A stretch of 64,000 bases of DNA from positions 62,001 through 126,000 of the forward strand of contig CAZUQM010000011.1 in assembly GCA_964622545.1 (NCBI GenBank), given 5' to 3'. The stretch is from JAFGLZ01 sp964622545 (GTDB lineage Bacteria; Planctomycetota; Phycisphaerae; UBA1845; JAFGLZ01). A program made the translations under genes and the position numbers. The notes beneath the pieces were generated by a model. The model was not told where the DNA came from and made no database searches. It saw only the letters and a program-made list of their open reading frames with translations. Each line of letters begins with the position of its first letter. The stretch's first letter is position 1. This document shows, in pieces, positions 40,199-48,658 of the stretch.

Positions 40199-40704
40199 CC
40201 ACGTGTCCGCACCGAGGCGCTAATAACCCGCCCCAAACCTGTAGACGGATGAACCCCTCGAGCCCATCGCGTCACTCAGGGCTCAGGGCGACGCTAATAG
40301 GACCGAAGCCCACTTTGTCGCCGTGAGTTTGGCGGTCATGAAGCTCTTTAGCTGCATCTCCGACCCCCCGTATTTTCCCCGGGAGCACCCCCACCGCAGT
40401 CAACACCGTGGGTGGTCCTCCAATGGCACAAGCCATTATGCTCACAAAGGGTTACAAGTTCCATCCGATGCGGTGAGTCCGGCTGAATTCGGGTTGTTGT
40501 CAGGCTCGCTAGGTTACTTCACCTAAGTCAAATGGCAAACTGGACCGGTCGATCGCCGATACTTGAGTGACGAGGCATTCGGCGGCCCACGTAGGCCGTA
40601 TACTTCAGAAACAGCTTTGCCGAACAGCGGGCCGCGTCAGCTCCGGCCGGCGACATCAGTCCCACAGGTGGGGCGGAGCCGTTACGCAAGAGGTGACACG
40701 CACG
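40199..40704. other. Spacer between rnpB and HDOD gene
   Basis: About 500 bases without a convincing gene. Base composition is less GC-rich than its surroundings between 40330 and 40560. One short hairpin (CGGCC-CACGTA-GGCCG, about 40583) was seen; no known riboswitch pattern was recognised. Confidence 0.35.
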
Positions 40705-41748
40705 ATGACCAGAGCCAAAGACGAAGCCGACTACTTACAGTCCAAGATCATGTCCTTGATCGAAGGCATCGTCGTGATGCCGACCACGGCCAGCATCCCC
40801 CTTCGTATCCTCGAACTCCAGCGCGTGCCCGCGGCCAACAACGGACACTACGCCGAGACCTTGAAGGCGGATCCCAGTCTCTGTACCAAATTGCTGGCCT
40901 TCGCCAATTCGGCCTGGTTTCGTCCCGCCAAGCCCATTACGAAGGTCTCCGAGGCCATAGGTATGATCGGCCTGAAGAAGACCGTCTCCTTGGTTCTGGC
41001 CACCGCATTCTCCGGCATCCAGGACAGCCTCAACCTCTCTGCCAAGATCAAGCAAGGCTTCTGGGAGGTGGCGATCCTCAAGGGGGTGGCCGCTCGGGAG
41101 TACGCCCGGCACCTGGGCAGCAAGTACGTCGAGGAGGCCTTCGTCTGCGGAATGATCCAGGACATCGCCCTGCCAGTCATCTATGCCGCCGCGCCATCCA
41201 ACTGGCTCACCGGAACGGATCTGATCGAGTCGGAGAGTCCTCAGGGAGGGGCCAAGGGCAAGGAAGCGCTCCTCTATGGAGCCACCCACGGGGTATTCGG
41301 AGCGGCCCTCCTGGAACACCTCGGCCTGCCCACCCTCTACACGGTAGCCACCGAGACACACCACGGCGGCGCCGATCTTCGATGCGCGATGTCGGAAGAC
41401 CCGCTGGCCAAGAGCCTCGAGTTCGCGGCCTTGCTCCCTCACACGGCGAACGAACGCATCTGGGAAGGCACGAAGTTCGAGAGGTTCTTCTCAAGGAAGG
41501 GATACGGAGACCAAATGGACATCTCCCCGAGCGGCCTCTTCGTCGAGGTCGAACGCAAATACGAGGAGATGCAGCGCATTCTGTCCCGGGGTGGAACCGC
41601 CGATGCAAGCATCAAGAAATGCCTTCAGCAGGCCGGTCAGGAGGTGGCCCTGGCGATGGAGATGTTGATCGGGCAGGCCCATGAGGCCGGATCGCCGCTG
41701 CCCACCTCCAACCCGTCTGCCGACCTCTCTGCTCCCAACCCCGAGTAG
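40705..41748 (+). CDS. HDOD-domain protein
   Basis: 347 residues; AGAGGTGA lies about 8 bases before the ATG at 40705. The HDOD fold covers roughly residues 15-220: VVMPTTASIPLRILELQ, LKADPSLCTKLLAFANSAWF and SEAIGMIGLKKTVSLVLATA, the usual helices, then EEAFVCGMIQDIALPVI. It lacks the catalytic His-Asp pair of true HD phosphohydrolases, as HDOD proteins do. The C-terminal part has a second helical region and a Pro/Ser-rich tail. HDOD proteins act in signalling linked to motility, c-di-GMP and DNA uptake; this one stands alone with no GGDEF or receiver domain, so its pathway is unknown. Confidence 0.85.
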   Translation: MTRAKDEADYLQSKIMSLIEGIVVMPTTASIPLRILELQRVPAANNGHYAETLKADPSLCTKLLAFANSAWFRPAKPITKVSEAIGMIGLKKTVSLVLATAFSGIQDSLNLSAKIKQGFWEVAILKGVAAREYARHLGSKYVEEAFVCGMIQDIALPVIYAAAPSNWLTGTDLIESESPQGGAKGKEALLYGATHGVFGAALLEHLGLPTLYTVATETHHGGADLRCAMSEDPLAKSLEFAALLPHTANERIWEGTKFERFFSRKGYGDQMDISPSGLFVEVERKYEEMQRILSRGGTADASIKKCLQQAGQEVALAMEMLIGQAHEAGSPLPTSNPSADLSAPNPE

Positions 41749-42145
41749 CACCGCAACCGATTCCAAGAAGACCAACCCAGGTAGGCCTAGGAAGCCTGCG
41801 AGCAGGCGCTCGTTTCCAGCGAGCGTTGTTGTCATGCGCTCTCGACCGGTCCTGATCGTCGCCCCGAAAACCCGCCGGCACACCGGGCGCTTGATGACCG
41901 AGCCGAGCCAGCGTACCGTAACCTAAGCTGCTTTCAAGGAAGGTTGACCAGCGCCTCGGAAAGGAGCTGTATCTGGGTGGTCCATGGCTTCAGCGGTGGG
42001 CGACGCGAATCTTCGGTCAAAGTCGTGCCGGCCACCTCGCAAGAGGCGGCCACCCAAGCTTAGCTTACCGTCCAAGCATGCTTGCAGGTAACCCAGGTCA
42101 TCGCCGCGTGCACCGCGAACGAATCGTCACAACGAGGAGACCATC
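41749..42145. other. Spacer before the aldehyde dehydrogenase gene
   Basis: 397 bases. Contains a good hairpin, GGCCACCTCGCAAGAGGCGGCC (about 42030-42052, one mismatch), without a T run. GAGGAG just before 42146 is the ribosome binding site of the next gene. No coding sequence is seen. Confidence 0.4.
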
Positions 42146-43624
42146 ATGATCGATATCAAAGACACCTACGGGCTGTTCATCGGTAATCAGGAGGTCCCCG
42201 CCGCATCGGGCAAGACCTTCGAAAGCAGAAACCCCGCCACCGGCGAGCTCCTCGCCAACGTGGCCGAGGCAGGCCCCGAGGACGTCGACCGCGCCGCCCG
42301 CGCCGCCGAGAAGGCCTTCGAGGAGGGGCCCTGGCGCAAGACCCATCCCTACGAGCGGGCCCAGCTGCTACGCCGCTTCGCCGAGCTGATCGAAAAGAAC
42401 CGCGACCGACTCGCCGAGCTCGACACCCTCGACTGCGGTAAGCCCATCAGCGACACCCGCAACGGCGACATCCCCATCTCCGTGATGATCCTCAACTGGT
42501 ACGCGGGCCTGGCCGACAAGATCGAGGGCCGCATCGCCGACCTCGGCGCCGACCGCATGGGCCTGATCCTCCGCGAGCCCTACGGCCCCGTCGGTCAGAT
42601 CACCGCCTGGAACTTCCCCACCGCCAACGTCATCATCAAGATCGCCCCGGCCCTGGCCGCCGGCAACACCGTCGTCATGAAGCCCGCCGAGCAGACGCCG
42701 CTGTCGGCGCTCGAGCTCGCCAAGCTCGCCGCCGAGGCCGGCCTGCCCGAGGGCGTCTTCAACGTCGTCACCGGATTCGGCGAGACCGGCGAGGCCCTCG
42801 TCCGCCACCCGAGCATCCAGAAGGTCTCCTTCACCGGCAGCACCGAGGTCGGCGGCAAGGTCATGGTCGCCGCAGCCGCGGGCCTCAAGCCCGTCACGCT
42901 CGAGCTCGGCGGCAAGACCCCGTTCCTCGTCTTCCCCGACGCCGACTTCGAGGCCGCCGTCGACGGCGCGATGTTCGGCTGCTTCATCAACCAGGGTCAG
43001 GTCTGCGTGGCCAGCACGCGGCTCGTCGTCCACAAGGACGTCCACGACAAGTTCGTCGACAAGCTCGTCGGCACCGCCAAGGACGTGCCCGTCGGCGACC
43101 CGATGGACGAAGGCAACAAGCTCGGCAGCATCGTCTCGAAGGAGCAGTTCGAGAAGGTCGATCAGTACGTCCAGGTCGGCCGGCAGGAGGGCGCCACCCT
43201 CGCCTGCGGCGGCGAGCGGATCGGCAGCGGCGACCACGGCTTCTTCTACAAGCCCACCGTCTTCACCGACGTCAAGCCCGACATGCGGATCGCCCAGGAG
43301 GAGATCTTCGGCCCCGTCCTGTCCGTCCAGCGCGTCGACTCCATCGAGGAGGCCGTCGCCATCGGCAACAACACCGAGTACGGCCTGGCCGCCGCCGTCT
43401 GGAGCCGCGACATTGTCACCGTGATGAAGGTCGCCCGCGGCCTCAAGGCCGGCAACATCTGGGTCAACTGCGCCATGCCGCTCGACCCGTCCATGCCCCA
43501 CGGCGGCTACAAGAAAAGCGGCTTCGGCCGAGAGAACGGCTGGTGCGCCCTCGAGTCGTACATGCGGTGGAAGTCGGTGCACCTCAACCTCGACATCCAG
43601 CCGACGGGGTGGGGGTTGGGGTAG
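42146..43624 (+). CDS. NAD(P)-dependent aldehyde dehydrogenase
   Basis: 492 residues, full length for the ALDH superfamily, oxidising an aldehyde to the acid in the cytoplasm. Motifs: PYGPVGQITAWNFPTANVII (cofactor loop and oxyanion Asn), KPAEQTPLSALELA (NAD-binding Lys/Glu), FTGSTEVGGKV, general base Glu in VTLELGGKTPFLV, nucleophile Cys287 in NQGQVCVASTR, and EEIFGPVLSVQ. It is closest in style to betaine- or phenylacetaldehyde-type enzymes (the GYKKSGFGRENG end), but substrate is not predictable. GAGGAG precedes the start. It stands alone, with no co-directional partner within 400 bases. Confidence 0.93.
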   Translation: MIDIKDTYGLFIGNQEVPAASGKTFESRNPATGELLANVAEAGPEDVDRAARAAEKAFEEGPWRKTHPYERAQLLRRFAELIEKNRDRLAELDTLDCGKPISDTRNGDIPISVMILNWYAGLADKIEGRIADLGADRMGLILREPYGPVGQITAWNFPTANVIIKIAPALAAGNTVVMKPAEQTPLSALELAKLAAEAGLPEGVFNVVTGFGETGEALVRHPSIQKVSFTGSTEVGGKVMVAAAAGLKPVTLELGGKTPFLVFPDADFEAAVDGAMFGCFINQGQVCVASTRLVVHKDVHDKFVDKLVGTAKDVPVGDPMDEGNKLGSIVSKEQFEKVDQYVQVGRQEGATLACGGERIGSGDHGFFYKPTVFTDVKPDMRIAQEEIFGPVLSVQRVDSIEEAVAIGNNTEYGLAAAVWSRDIVTVMKVARGLKAGNIWVNCAMPLDPSMPHGGYKKSGFGRENGWCALESYMRWKSVHLNLDIQPTGWGLG

Positions 43625-44073
43625 CGAAGTCGATCGAACATCGTTCAACTGTGGACGATGGTGTTCGGTTGGAAAACGGGTTCCGGGTTTCGGGGTTCGG
43701 GCCCCAGCGTTGTGTCGTGTGAATCGTCTCGACCCACCTTCCTGAAAGGCACATTGGTGGTGGGTCCGGAGGGCCCACCCTACTCTCTTGTACGAAGCAC
43801 GGTAGGCGGGGCGCAAAAAAAGCGGGTAATGCCCTCGGAACCACCGTAGCAGTACCTCGGCCGAACCCGCACTATAAGTACCGGCTCGATTTACCGGTTT
43901 GTCAAGTAGCTGGGGATCAGGAATGCTCCCGAACTCCAGGATGCCCAACCAGCGCTGGTCGGTCGCAGGAGGACCGCCTTTCCCGTAGCGAGCGAGAAGG
44001 CGACCGGAGTCTGCTCCCAATAGTGATCGAACATAGCCCGACTTCCCCGAACGATAGGAGGCAGGCTAGCCAC
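43625..44073. other. Spacer downstream of aldehyde dehydrogenase
   Basis: 449 bases. A run of seven A's (about 43816-43822) and a stretch of lower GC around 43860-43915 are the only notable features; no gene, clear terminator or repeat family member was seen. Confidence 0.35.
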
Positions 44074-45408
44074 ATGAATCGCAAGATCATCTCTCGGTCA
44101 GCCTCGGCGGCGCTCGTCCTGGCGATTCGCGTTATGCCCGTGGTGGCATTGCTGCCGGTCGGCGTGTCGGCGTTGGCCGCAGAGCGGGTGCCGGCCGACA
44201 TCACGGACGAGCAACTCCACGCCCAAGCGGAAGAAGCGTGGCGCGAGACCTGGAATCGCTTCTACGATGAGCGCACGCACCTGTTCTACGACCGCGTTTG
44301 CAGCTACGACCCCGCCAAACGTCTGGCCTACCTGCCCACCCCCGACGAAGCTCGCCGGCACTATCCGAACCCCAACGGCTGGGGAACGGGTATGGAAGAC
44401 TGCGCGATCAGCACGGGCGTGATCCTCTCGATGATCTGCGACCGCTTCGAGGCCACGGGCGATCGCGGGCTTCGCCCCGCCGCCGAGAAGGTCTTCGCCG
44501 GGCTGGTGCTGCTGGGAACGCTCAGCCCGTCCGAAGGCTTCGTGATTCGCGGCGTGTGTCCGACCGACGGCCGATCGCATTACTGCGAGAGCTCGCGCGA
44601 TCAGTACACCTGGTACGTCTATGGGCTGTGGCGCTACTACCGCTCGCCGCTTTCCACGGCGGCCGAAAAGACCACGATGCGGGAGATCATGACCGCGATC
44701 TGCAACCGCATGGCTCGGAATGTCGTCGCCAAGAACGATTATCACATCGGCAAGGAAGACGGCACGTTCGACGGCCTTGTCGACACGATGTGGAACAACA
44801 AGGCTCACGAGATCGCGCGGCTCCCGATGATCTACGCGATCGGTGCGGACGTGACCGGAGAGCGCCGCTGGCACGATGCCGCCAGAAAGCTCGTTCCCGA
44901 AGCAGCCACCCAGTCGGCTAAAAAGTCCACGACGATTCTCTACGCCATGCTCCAACACCAGGTCTCGCTTCGGGCGCTCTACGAGTTGGAGCAGTCGCCG
45001 CAAGTCAAGGCGCAGTGGTTGGAGTGTATGCGTTTGAATGCCGGCCGGGCCGAACCCGGATGCCTGCTTGGTCGCGGATATCGCGTGCTGGACTTGGAGA
45101 AGGCGAAGGTCAACATGGACTGGCGGACTTGGCCTGTCATCGATTCCGGCGGCTACCGGGTGCCGAAGATGCCGGGGATCTGGTTGCAGGAGAATGGAAC
45201 GGTTCGCAATCCCGCCGAGGCGGCGTTGGTGCAGCTCCTGCTTCCGAAGCCTCGCCTCACGCCGGAGCAGCTTGCGGCCATCAAGCAGATGATCGTCCAG
45301 GTCGACTACTCGAAGGCCATCACGTACGGCCTCTACTATACGCAGGCTGTGTATTGGCGGGCGGTGTGTCTGGGCGTGCTCAAGCTGCCGAACGGACTGT
45401 GCCACTAG
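44074..45408 (+). CDS. Exported protein, possible helical-toroid glycan-related enzyme
   Basis: 444 residues; GGAGG lies 12 bases before the ATG. Signal peptide of about 37 residues (core SAALVLAIRVMPVVALLPVG, cleavage near LAAE). The mature protein is rich in aromatic residues and helices: WRETWNRFYDERTHLFYDRV, NPNGWGTGMEDCAISTGVIL, YTWYVYGLWRYYRS and GTFDGLVDTMWNNK. The spaced helices with Trp/Tyr/Asp resemble (alpha/alpha)6-barrel glycosidases or lyases, but no family signature was recognised. It is followed at 50 bases by the GH5-like lipoprotein and then by a beta-propeller protein, which supports a joint role in degrading an external glycan. Confidence 0.6.
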   Translation: MNRKIISRSASAALVLAIRVMPVVALLPVGVSALAAERVPADITDEQLHAQAEEAWRETWNRFYDERTHLFYDRVCSYDPAKRLAYLPTPDEARRHYPNPNGWGTGMEDCAISTGVILSMICDRFEATGDRGLRPAAEKVFAGLVLLGTLSPSEGFVIRGVCPTDGRSHYCESSRDQYTWYVYGLWRYYRSPLSTAAEKTTMREIMTAICNRMARNVVAKNDYHIGKEDGTFDGLVDTMWNNKAHEIARLPMIYAIGADVTGERRWHDAARKLVPEAATQSAKKSTTILYAMLQHQVSLRALYELEQSPQVKAQWLECMRLNAGRAEPGCLLGRGYRVLDLEKAKVNMDWRTWPVIDSGGYRVPKMPGIWLQENGTVRNPAEAALVQLLLPKPRLTPEQLAAIKQMIVQVDYSKAITYGLYYTQAVYWRAVCLGVLKLPNGLCH

Positions 45409-45457
45409 CTCGAACTGGACTGTACCGAAAGGCCGTACGTTGAGATGCCCGACTAGG

Positions 45458-46609
45458 ATGATGCTTCGGTCAAGACGTTCTTGGATGTGCTTCGTGCTCG
45501 CGATCAGGATGGTATTGCCGCTGGTTGCCTGCAGCGCCGCTGCCGGCGAACCGCCCCCGCGCACCATGCCGCGCATCCGCGCCGCAGACGGCGGCAAGGG
45601 ATTCGTCTTGGCAGGAACCGACCGAGGCTTCGTCCCCTGGGGGTTCAACTATCTCGGTCAGCATGGCCGTCTCGCCGAGGACGACTGGCACACACCGGCC
45701 GGCTGGCGCCGCATCGAGACCGACTTCCGCGAGATGCGCAAACTCGGCGTCAACGTCGTCCGATGGCACCTCCAATTCGAGACCTTCATGCAGGCCCCAG
45801 ACCGACCGGACGCCGAGCAGCTCGCACGCCTGAAACGCCTGCTCAAGCTGGCCCGCTCGACCGGCCTCTACCTCAACCTCACCGGCCTGAACTGCTTCCG
45901 CCTCAAACGTATCCCACCCTGGTACGACGCCCTCTCCCAGGTCGATCGCTGGAAAGCCCAGGCCGTCTTCTGGGACGCCGTGGCCAAGACCTGCGCCGGC
46001 GATGCCGTCCTCTTCTGCTATGACCTCATGAACGAGCCGGTCGTCACCAAGCCAAAGGAGGGCGACCACCCTTGGGTCACCGGCGAGCTCGGGGGCTTTC
46101 ACTTCGTCCAGAGGATCAGTCACGGCCGCGACGGCCGCGACAGCAAGGCCATCGCCGCGGCGTGGGTGAAACTGCTCGTCGGCGCCATCCGTCGACACGA
46201 CAAGGAGGCCCTCACGACCGTCGGCGTCATCCCCTGGGCGTTCGTCTGGCCCGACGCCAAGCCCGTCTTCTACAGCCCCCAGGCCCTCAGGCATCTGGAC
46301 GTCGTCAGCATCCACGTCTATCCCAAGCCCGGCCGCCTCGACCAGGAGCTGAAGGCCCTCGCCGTCTACGACCTGGGCAAGCCGCTGGTCATCGAGGAGA
46401 CGTTCCCCCTGCGCTGCTCCATCGACGAGCTCGACACGTTCATCGACGCGGCCTCGCCTCGCGTCGACGGCTGGATCGCCCACTACTTCGGACGCACCAT
46501 CGCCGAGCACCGGGCCAGCACCCAACCGCACATGCAGGCCGTCGCCCATTTCCTGGAGTACTGGCGAGACAAGCAGAAGCAGCTCACGCAGCCATCCTCG
46601 AGGCAGTGA
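45458..46609 (+). CDS. Glycoside hydrolase, GH5-like TIM barrel, probable lipoprotein
   Basis: 383 residues from the ATG at 45458. The N-terminus MMLRSRRSW...VLPLVACSAAAG contains a lipobox (LVAC), which predicts lipid attachment and an outer-membrane or periplasmic site. The barrel has the cellulase-superfamily landmarks: FVPWGFNYLGQHG, MRKLGVNVVRWHLQF, an acid/base Glu in FCYDLMNEPVV (end of strand 4), VVSIHVYPKPG, and the nucleophile Glu in KPLVIEETFPL (strand 7). Spacing fits GH5/GH-A clan enzymes; the subfamily and substrate are not assigned. Probably expressed with the preceding exported protein. Confidence 0.82.
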   Translation: MMLRSRRSWMCFVLAIRMVLPLVACSAAAGEPPPRTMPRIRAADGGKGFVLAGTDRGFVPWGFNYLGQHGRLAEDDWHTPAGWRRIETDFREMRKLGVNVVRWHLQFETFMQAPDRPDAEQLARLKRLLKLARSTGLYLNLTGLNCFRLKRIPPWYDALSQVDRWKAQAVFWDAVAKTCAGDAVLFCYDLMNEPVVTKPKEGDHPWVTGELGGFHFVQRISHGRDGRDSKAIAAAWVKLLVGAIRRHDKEALTTVGVIPWAFVWPDAKPVFYSPQALRHLDVVSIHVYPKPGRLDQELKALAVYDLGKPLVIEETFPLRCSIDELDTFIDAASPRVDGWIAHYFGRTIAEHRASTQPHMQAVAHFLEYWRDKQKQLTQPSSRQ

Positions 46610-46830
46610 CCCCAGCGACAGGGCGCGGTCTGTCCGCGCAAACGAAACCTGGATGGATGCGTCTTGACGCGGCGTCCCCACAAACCAGGGACAGTCACCC
46701 ACGTCCAAGCCACACTGATCTGCCCCCTCCCGTACCCCCTCACCACGACACCCCCGAAACTTGACTTACCCGCCCCGATGCCGGACAAAGAAACGATCGG
46801 TTCGACACCCCCAACACCGAGGATCACCAC

Positions 46831-48207
46831 ATGAACAACCCCACCAACCGCCGCCAGTTCCTAGCCAGCAGCACCCGATTCGCCGCCGGCGCCGCCGCCT
46901 GGTCCCTCGCGCCGCGCCACGCCGCCGCCGGCGAGCAACCCGAGACGATCGACCTGTCCAAGTCCTTCCCCCGCTACACCCAGTTCGACCCCAAGGTCCC
47001 CGTCTACTGCGTCACGCCGGGGCTCACCGGCTGCTTCCATCGCTTCTTCAACACCTCGCCCATCAGCCCGTCGGGTCGCTATCTGGCCCTCACCCGATTG
47101 CTCGCCGAGGACCGCCTCAACGCCCCCGGCGAAAAGGCCGAGATCATCCTGGTCGACCTCAAGACCGGCAAGCACCGCGTCCTGGCCGAGACCCTCGGCT
47201 TCGACACCCAACTCGGCGCCCAGGCCCAGTGGGGCGCCACCGACCACGAGCTCTTCTTCACCGACCTCGAGATGAAGACCTGGCACGGCTTCGGCGTCCG
47301 CATCGACCCGCTCACCGGCGAGCGCAACAACCTCGAAGGCCCTCTCTTCGAGGTCGCCCAGAACGGCCGCGACGTCGCCGGCATCTGCCTCCTCCGCGGC
47401 GGCCTGACCCAGCGCGGCTACGGCGTCGTCGTGCCCGCCGAGGTCATGCCCTGGAACATCGGCGCCGCCGACGACGACGGCGTCTACCTCACCGACGCCG
47501 CCACCGGCCGGTGCCGACTCGTCGCCTCGTACAAGGACATCGCCGACGCCGCCGGCGACAAGGTCGCGCCCCTCGAGCCCGACCGCGGCGGTGGCTTCCA
47601 CGGCCACCAGATCTCATGGAACCCCCAGGGCACGCGCCTCATGCTCTGCATGGTCTGGAACTACCCCGAGCCCCGCACCGACCAGAAGCGTTCCATCGAC
47701 ATCAGCCTGGTTACGCTCAAGCCCGACGGCACCGACATCCAGGTGCCCCTGCCCGCACGCGTCTGGAACCGCCTCGGCAACCACCCCTGCTGGTGCCCCG
47801 ACGGCGAGCACATCAGCATGAACTTCAAGCTCGGCGGCAGCAAACGCTACAAGCTGGTCCGCATGCGCTACGACGGCCAGGGCCTGGCGGCCATGACCAC
47901 CGCCATGGGCACCGGCCATCCCACCGTCCACCCCGACGGCAAGCACATCCTCACCGACACCTACCAGCGGGAGTACGTCGACTTCGGCGACGGCACCATA
48001 CCCATCCGCTGGATCGACATCGCCAAGGGCACCGAGCAGCAGCTCATCCGCATCGGCTCGCGCCCGCCGTACTCGGGCCCCGTCTACGCCATGCGCGTCG
48101 ACCCCCACCCGGCCTGGGACCGCACCTACACTCGCTTCGCCATCAACGCCTGCCCCGAGGGCACCCGCCGGGTCTTCATCGCCGACATGTCAAAGCTGCT
48201 GTCCTAA
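46831..48207 (+). CDS. Tat-exported beta-propeller protein (oligogalacturonate-lyase-like)
   Basis: 458 residues. The N-terminus NNPTNRRQFLASSTRFAAGA is a twin-arginine signal (NRRQFL) with a hydrophobic stretch and an AAAGEQ cleavage site. The mature part shows repeated propeller-type blades: SPSGRYLALTRLLAED with AEIILVDLKTGKHRVL, GAQAQWGATDHELFFTDL, GHQISWNPQGTRLMLCMVW, NHPCWCPDGEHISMNF and GHPTVHPDGKHILTDTY. The conserved His residues at blade starts (HGHQ, NHP, GHP) resemble PL22-type oligogalacturonide lyases, which bind a metal at His positions; that assignment is tentative. It would pair well with the GH28-type enzyme at 37-39 kb. It lies 221 bases after the GH5-like gene. Confidence 0.7.
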   Translation: MNNPTNRRQFLASSTRFAAGAAAWSLAPRHAAAGEQPETIDLSKSFPRYTQFDPKVPVYCVTPGLTGCFHRFFNTSPISPSGRYLALTRLLAEDRLNAPGEKAEIILVDLKTGKHRVLAETLGFDTQLGAQAQWGATDHELFFTDLEMKTWHGFGVRIDPLTGERNNLEGPLFEVAQNGRDVAGICLLRGGLTQRGYGVVVPAEVMPWNIGAADDDGVYLTDAATGRCRLVASYKDIADAAGDKVAPLEPDRGGGFHGHQISWNPQGTRLMLCMVWNYPEPRTDQKRSIDISLVTLKPDGTDIQVPLPARVWNRLGNHPCWCPDGEHISMNFKLGGSKRYKLVRMRYDGQGLAAMTTAMGTGHPTVHPDGKHILTDTYQREYVDFGDGTIPIRWIDIAKGTEQQLIRIGSRPPYSGPVYAMRVDPHPAWDRTYTRFAINACPEGTRRVFIADMSKLLS

Positions 48208-48343
48208 AGGTGCACCAGCCGCCCCCGGCTGCCCGGAAGGGCGAGGCTCCCCCCGAGCCGCCGCCTGGGCGCCGACCCGCCCCCGCCGGAATGCTTCCCG
48301 GCCACCACACCCACCCCGAACGGGCGAAGGTGTGTAACTGTTG

Positions 48344-48420
48344 CCTGAGGTCTGCAGCCTGAAGCCTGAGGTCTGAAGCCCGAAGTCTGAAGCCTGAAGC
48401 CTGAGGTCTGTGGTCTGAAG
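48344..48420 (+). repeat. Heptamer array, eleven units
   Basis: Eleven consecutive 7-mers of form YCTGNRG (CCTGAGG, TCTGCAG, CCTGAAG, ..., TCTGAAG) with one CCCGAAG variant. Bases 48396-48417 are identical to the reverse complement of 56126-56147. Confidence 0.9.
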
Positions 48421-48491
48421 TCCACGACCAGCGACTCGACCATCAGCCCTGTCGCGGTCCTCCTGTCTTCTGGCTCCTGACTCCTGCTCAC

Positions 48492-48591
48492 CGACGTGTC
48501 GACGACTCGACTTGTCGACGCGTTGACGTGTCGAGAACTGCTGTTGTTTCGACCTTTCGACGTTTCACGGTCTCGCCGTTTCAGCTCTTGC
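48492..48591 (+). repeat. Octamer array on CGACGTGT / TTTCGACG themes
   Basis: An 8-bp period runs across about 100 bases: CGACGTGT, CGACGACT, CGACTTGT, CGACGCGT, TGACGTGT and then, after a phase change, TTTCGACC, TTTCGACG, TTTCACGG. The units are degenerate. Confidence 0.7.
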
Positions 48592-48601
48592 CCAAATGAG
48601 A

Positions 48602-48632
48602 AGTGGACCCCCACGCCACAGGGGGGTCCACT
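48602..48632 (-). terminator. Terminator hairpin of the glutamate-synthase-like gene
   Basis: AGTGGACCCCC and GGGGGTCCACT form a perfect 11-bp stem with a 9-base loop, 27 bases past the stop of the minus-strand gene. On that strand it is followed by TCTCATTT, a weak T tract. Confidence 0.65.
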
Positions 48633-48658
48633 CCAGGTAACGCACTCGTCCGCGAACC

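Larger units (their letters stand above)
48208..48658. other. Intergenic composite repeat region
   Basis: 451 bases between convergent genes. From left to right: unstructured GC-rich sequence, a heptamer array, the GCTCCTGACTCCTGCT block, an octamer array and the terminator hairpin of the glutamate-synthase-like gene. The same modules occur in reverse order and orientation at 56.06-56.21 kb. Confidence 0.7.

Noticed and set aside
40199..40704. Riboswitch (c-di-GMP or other) upstream of the HDOD gene
   Set aside because: None of the conserved riboswitch cores I know is present; only one short hairpin was found.
46761..48362. Plus-strand frame overlapping the Tat-exported propeller gene
   Set aside because: Arg/Pro-rich low-complexity translation; the other frame has the Tat signal and blade motifs.
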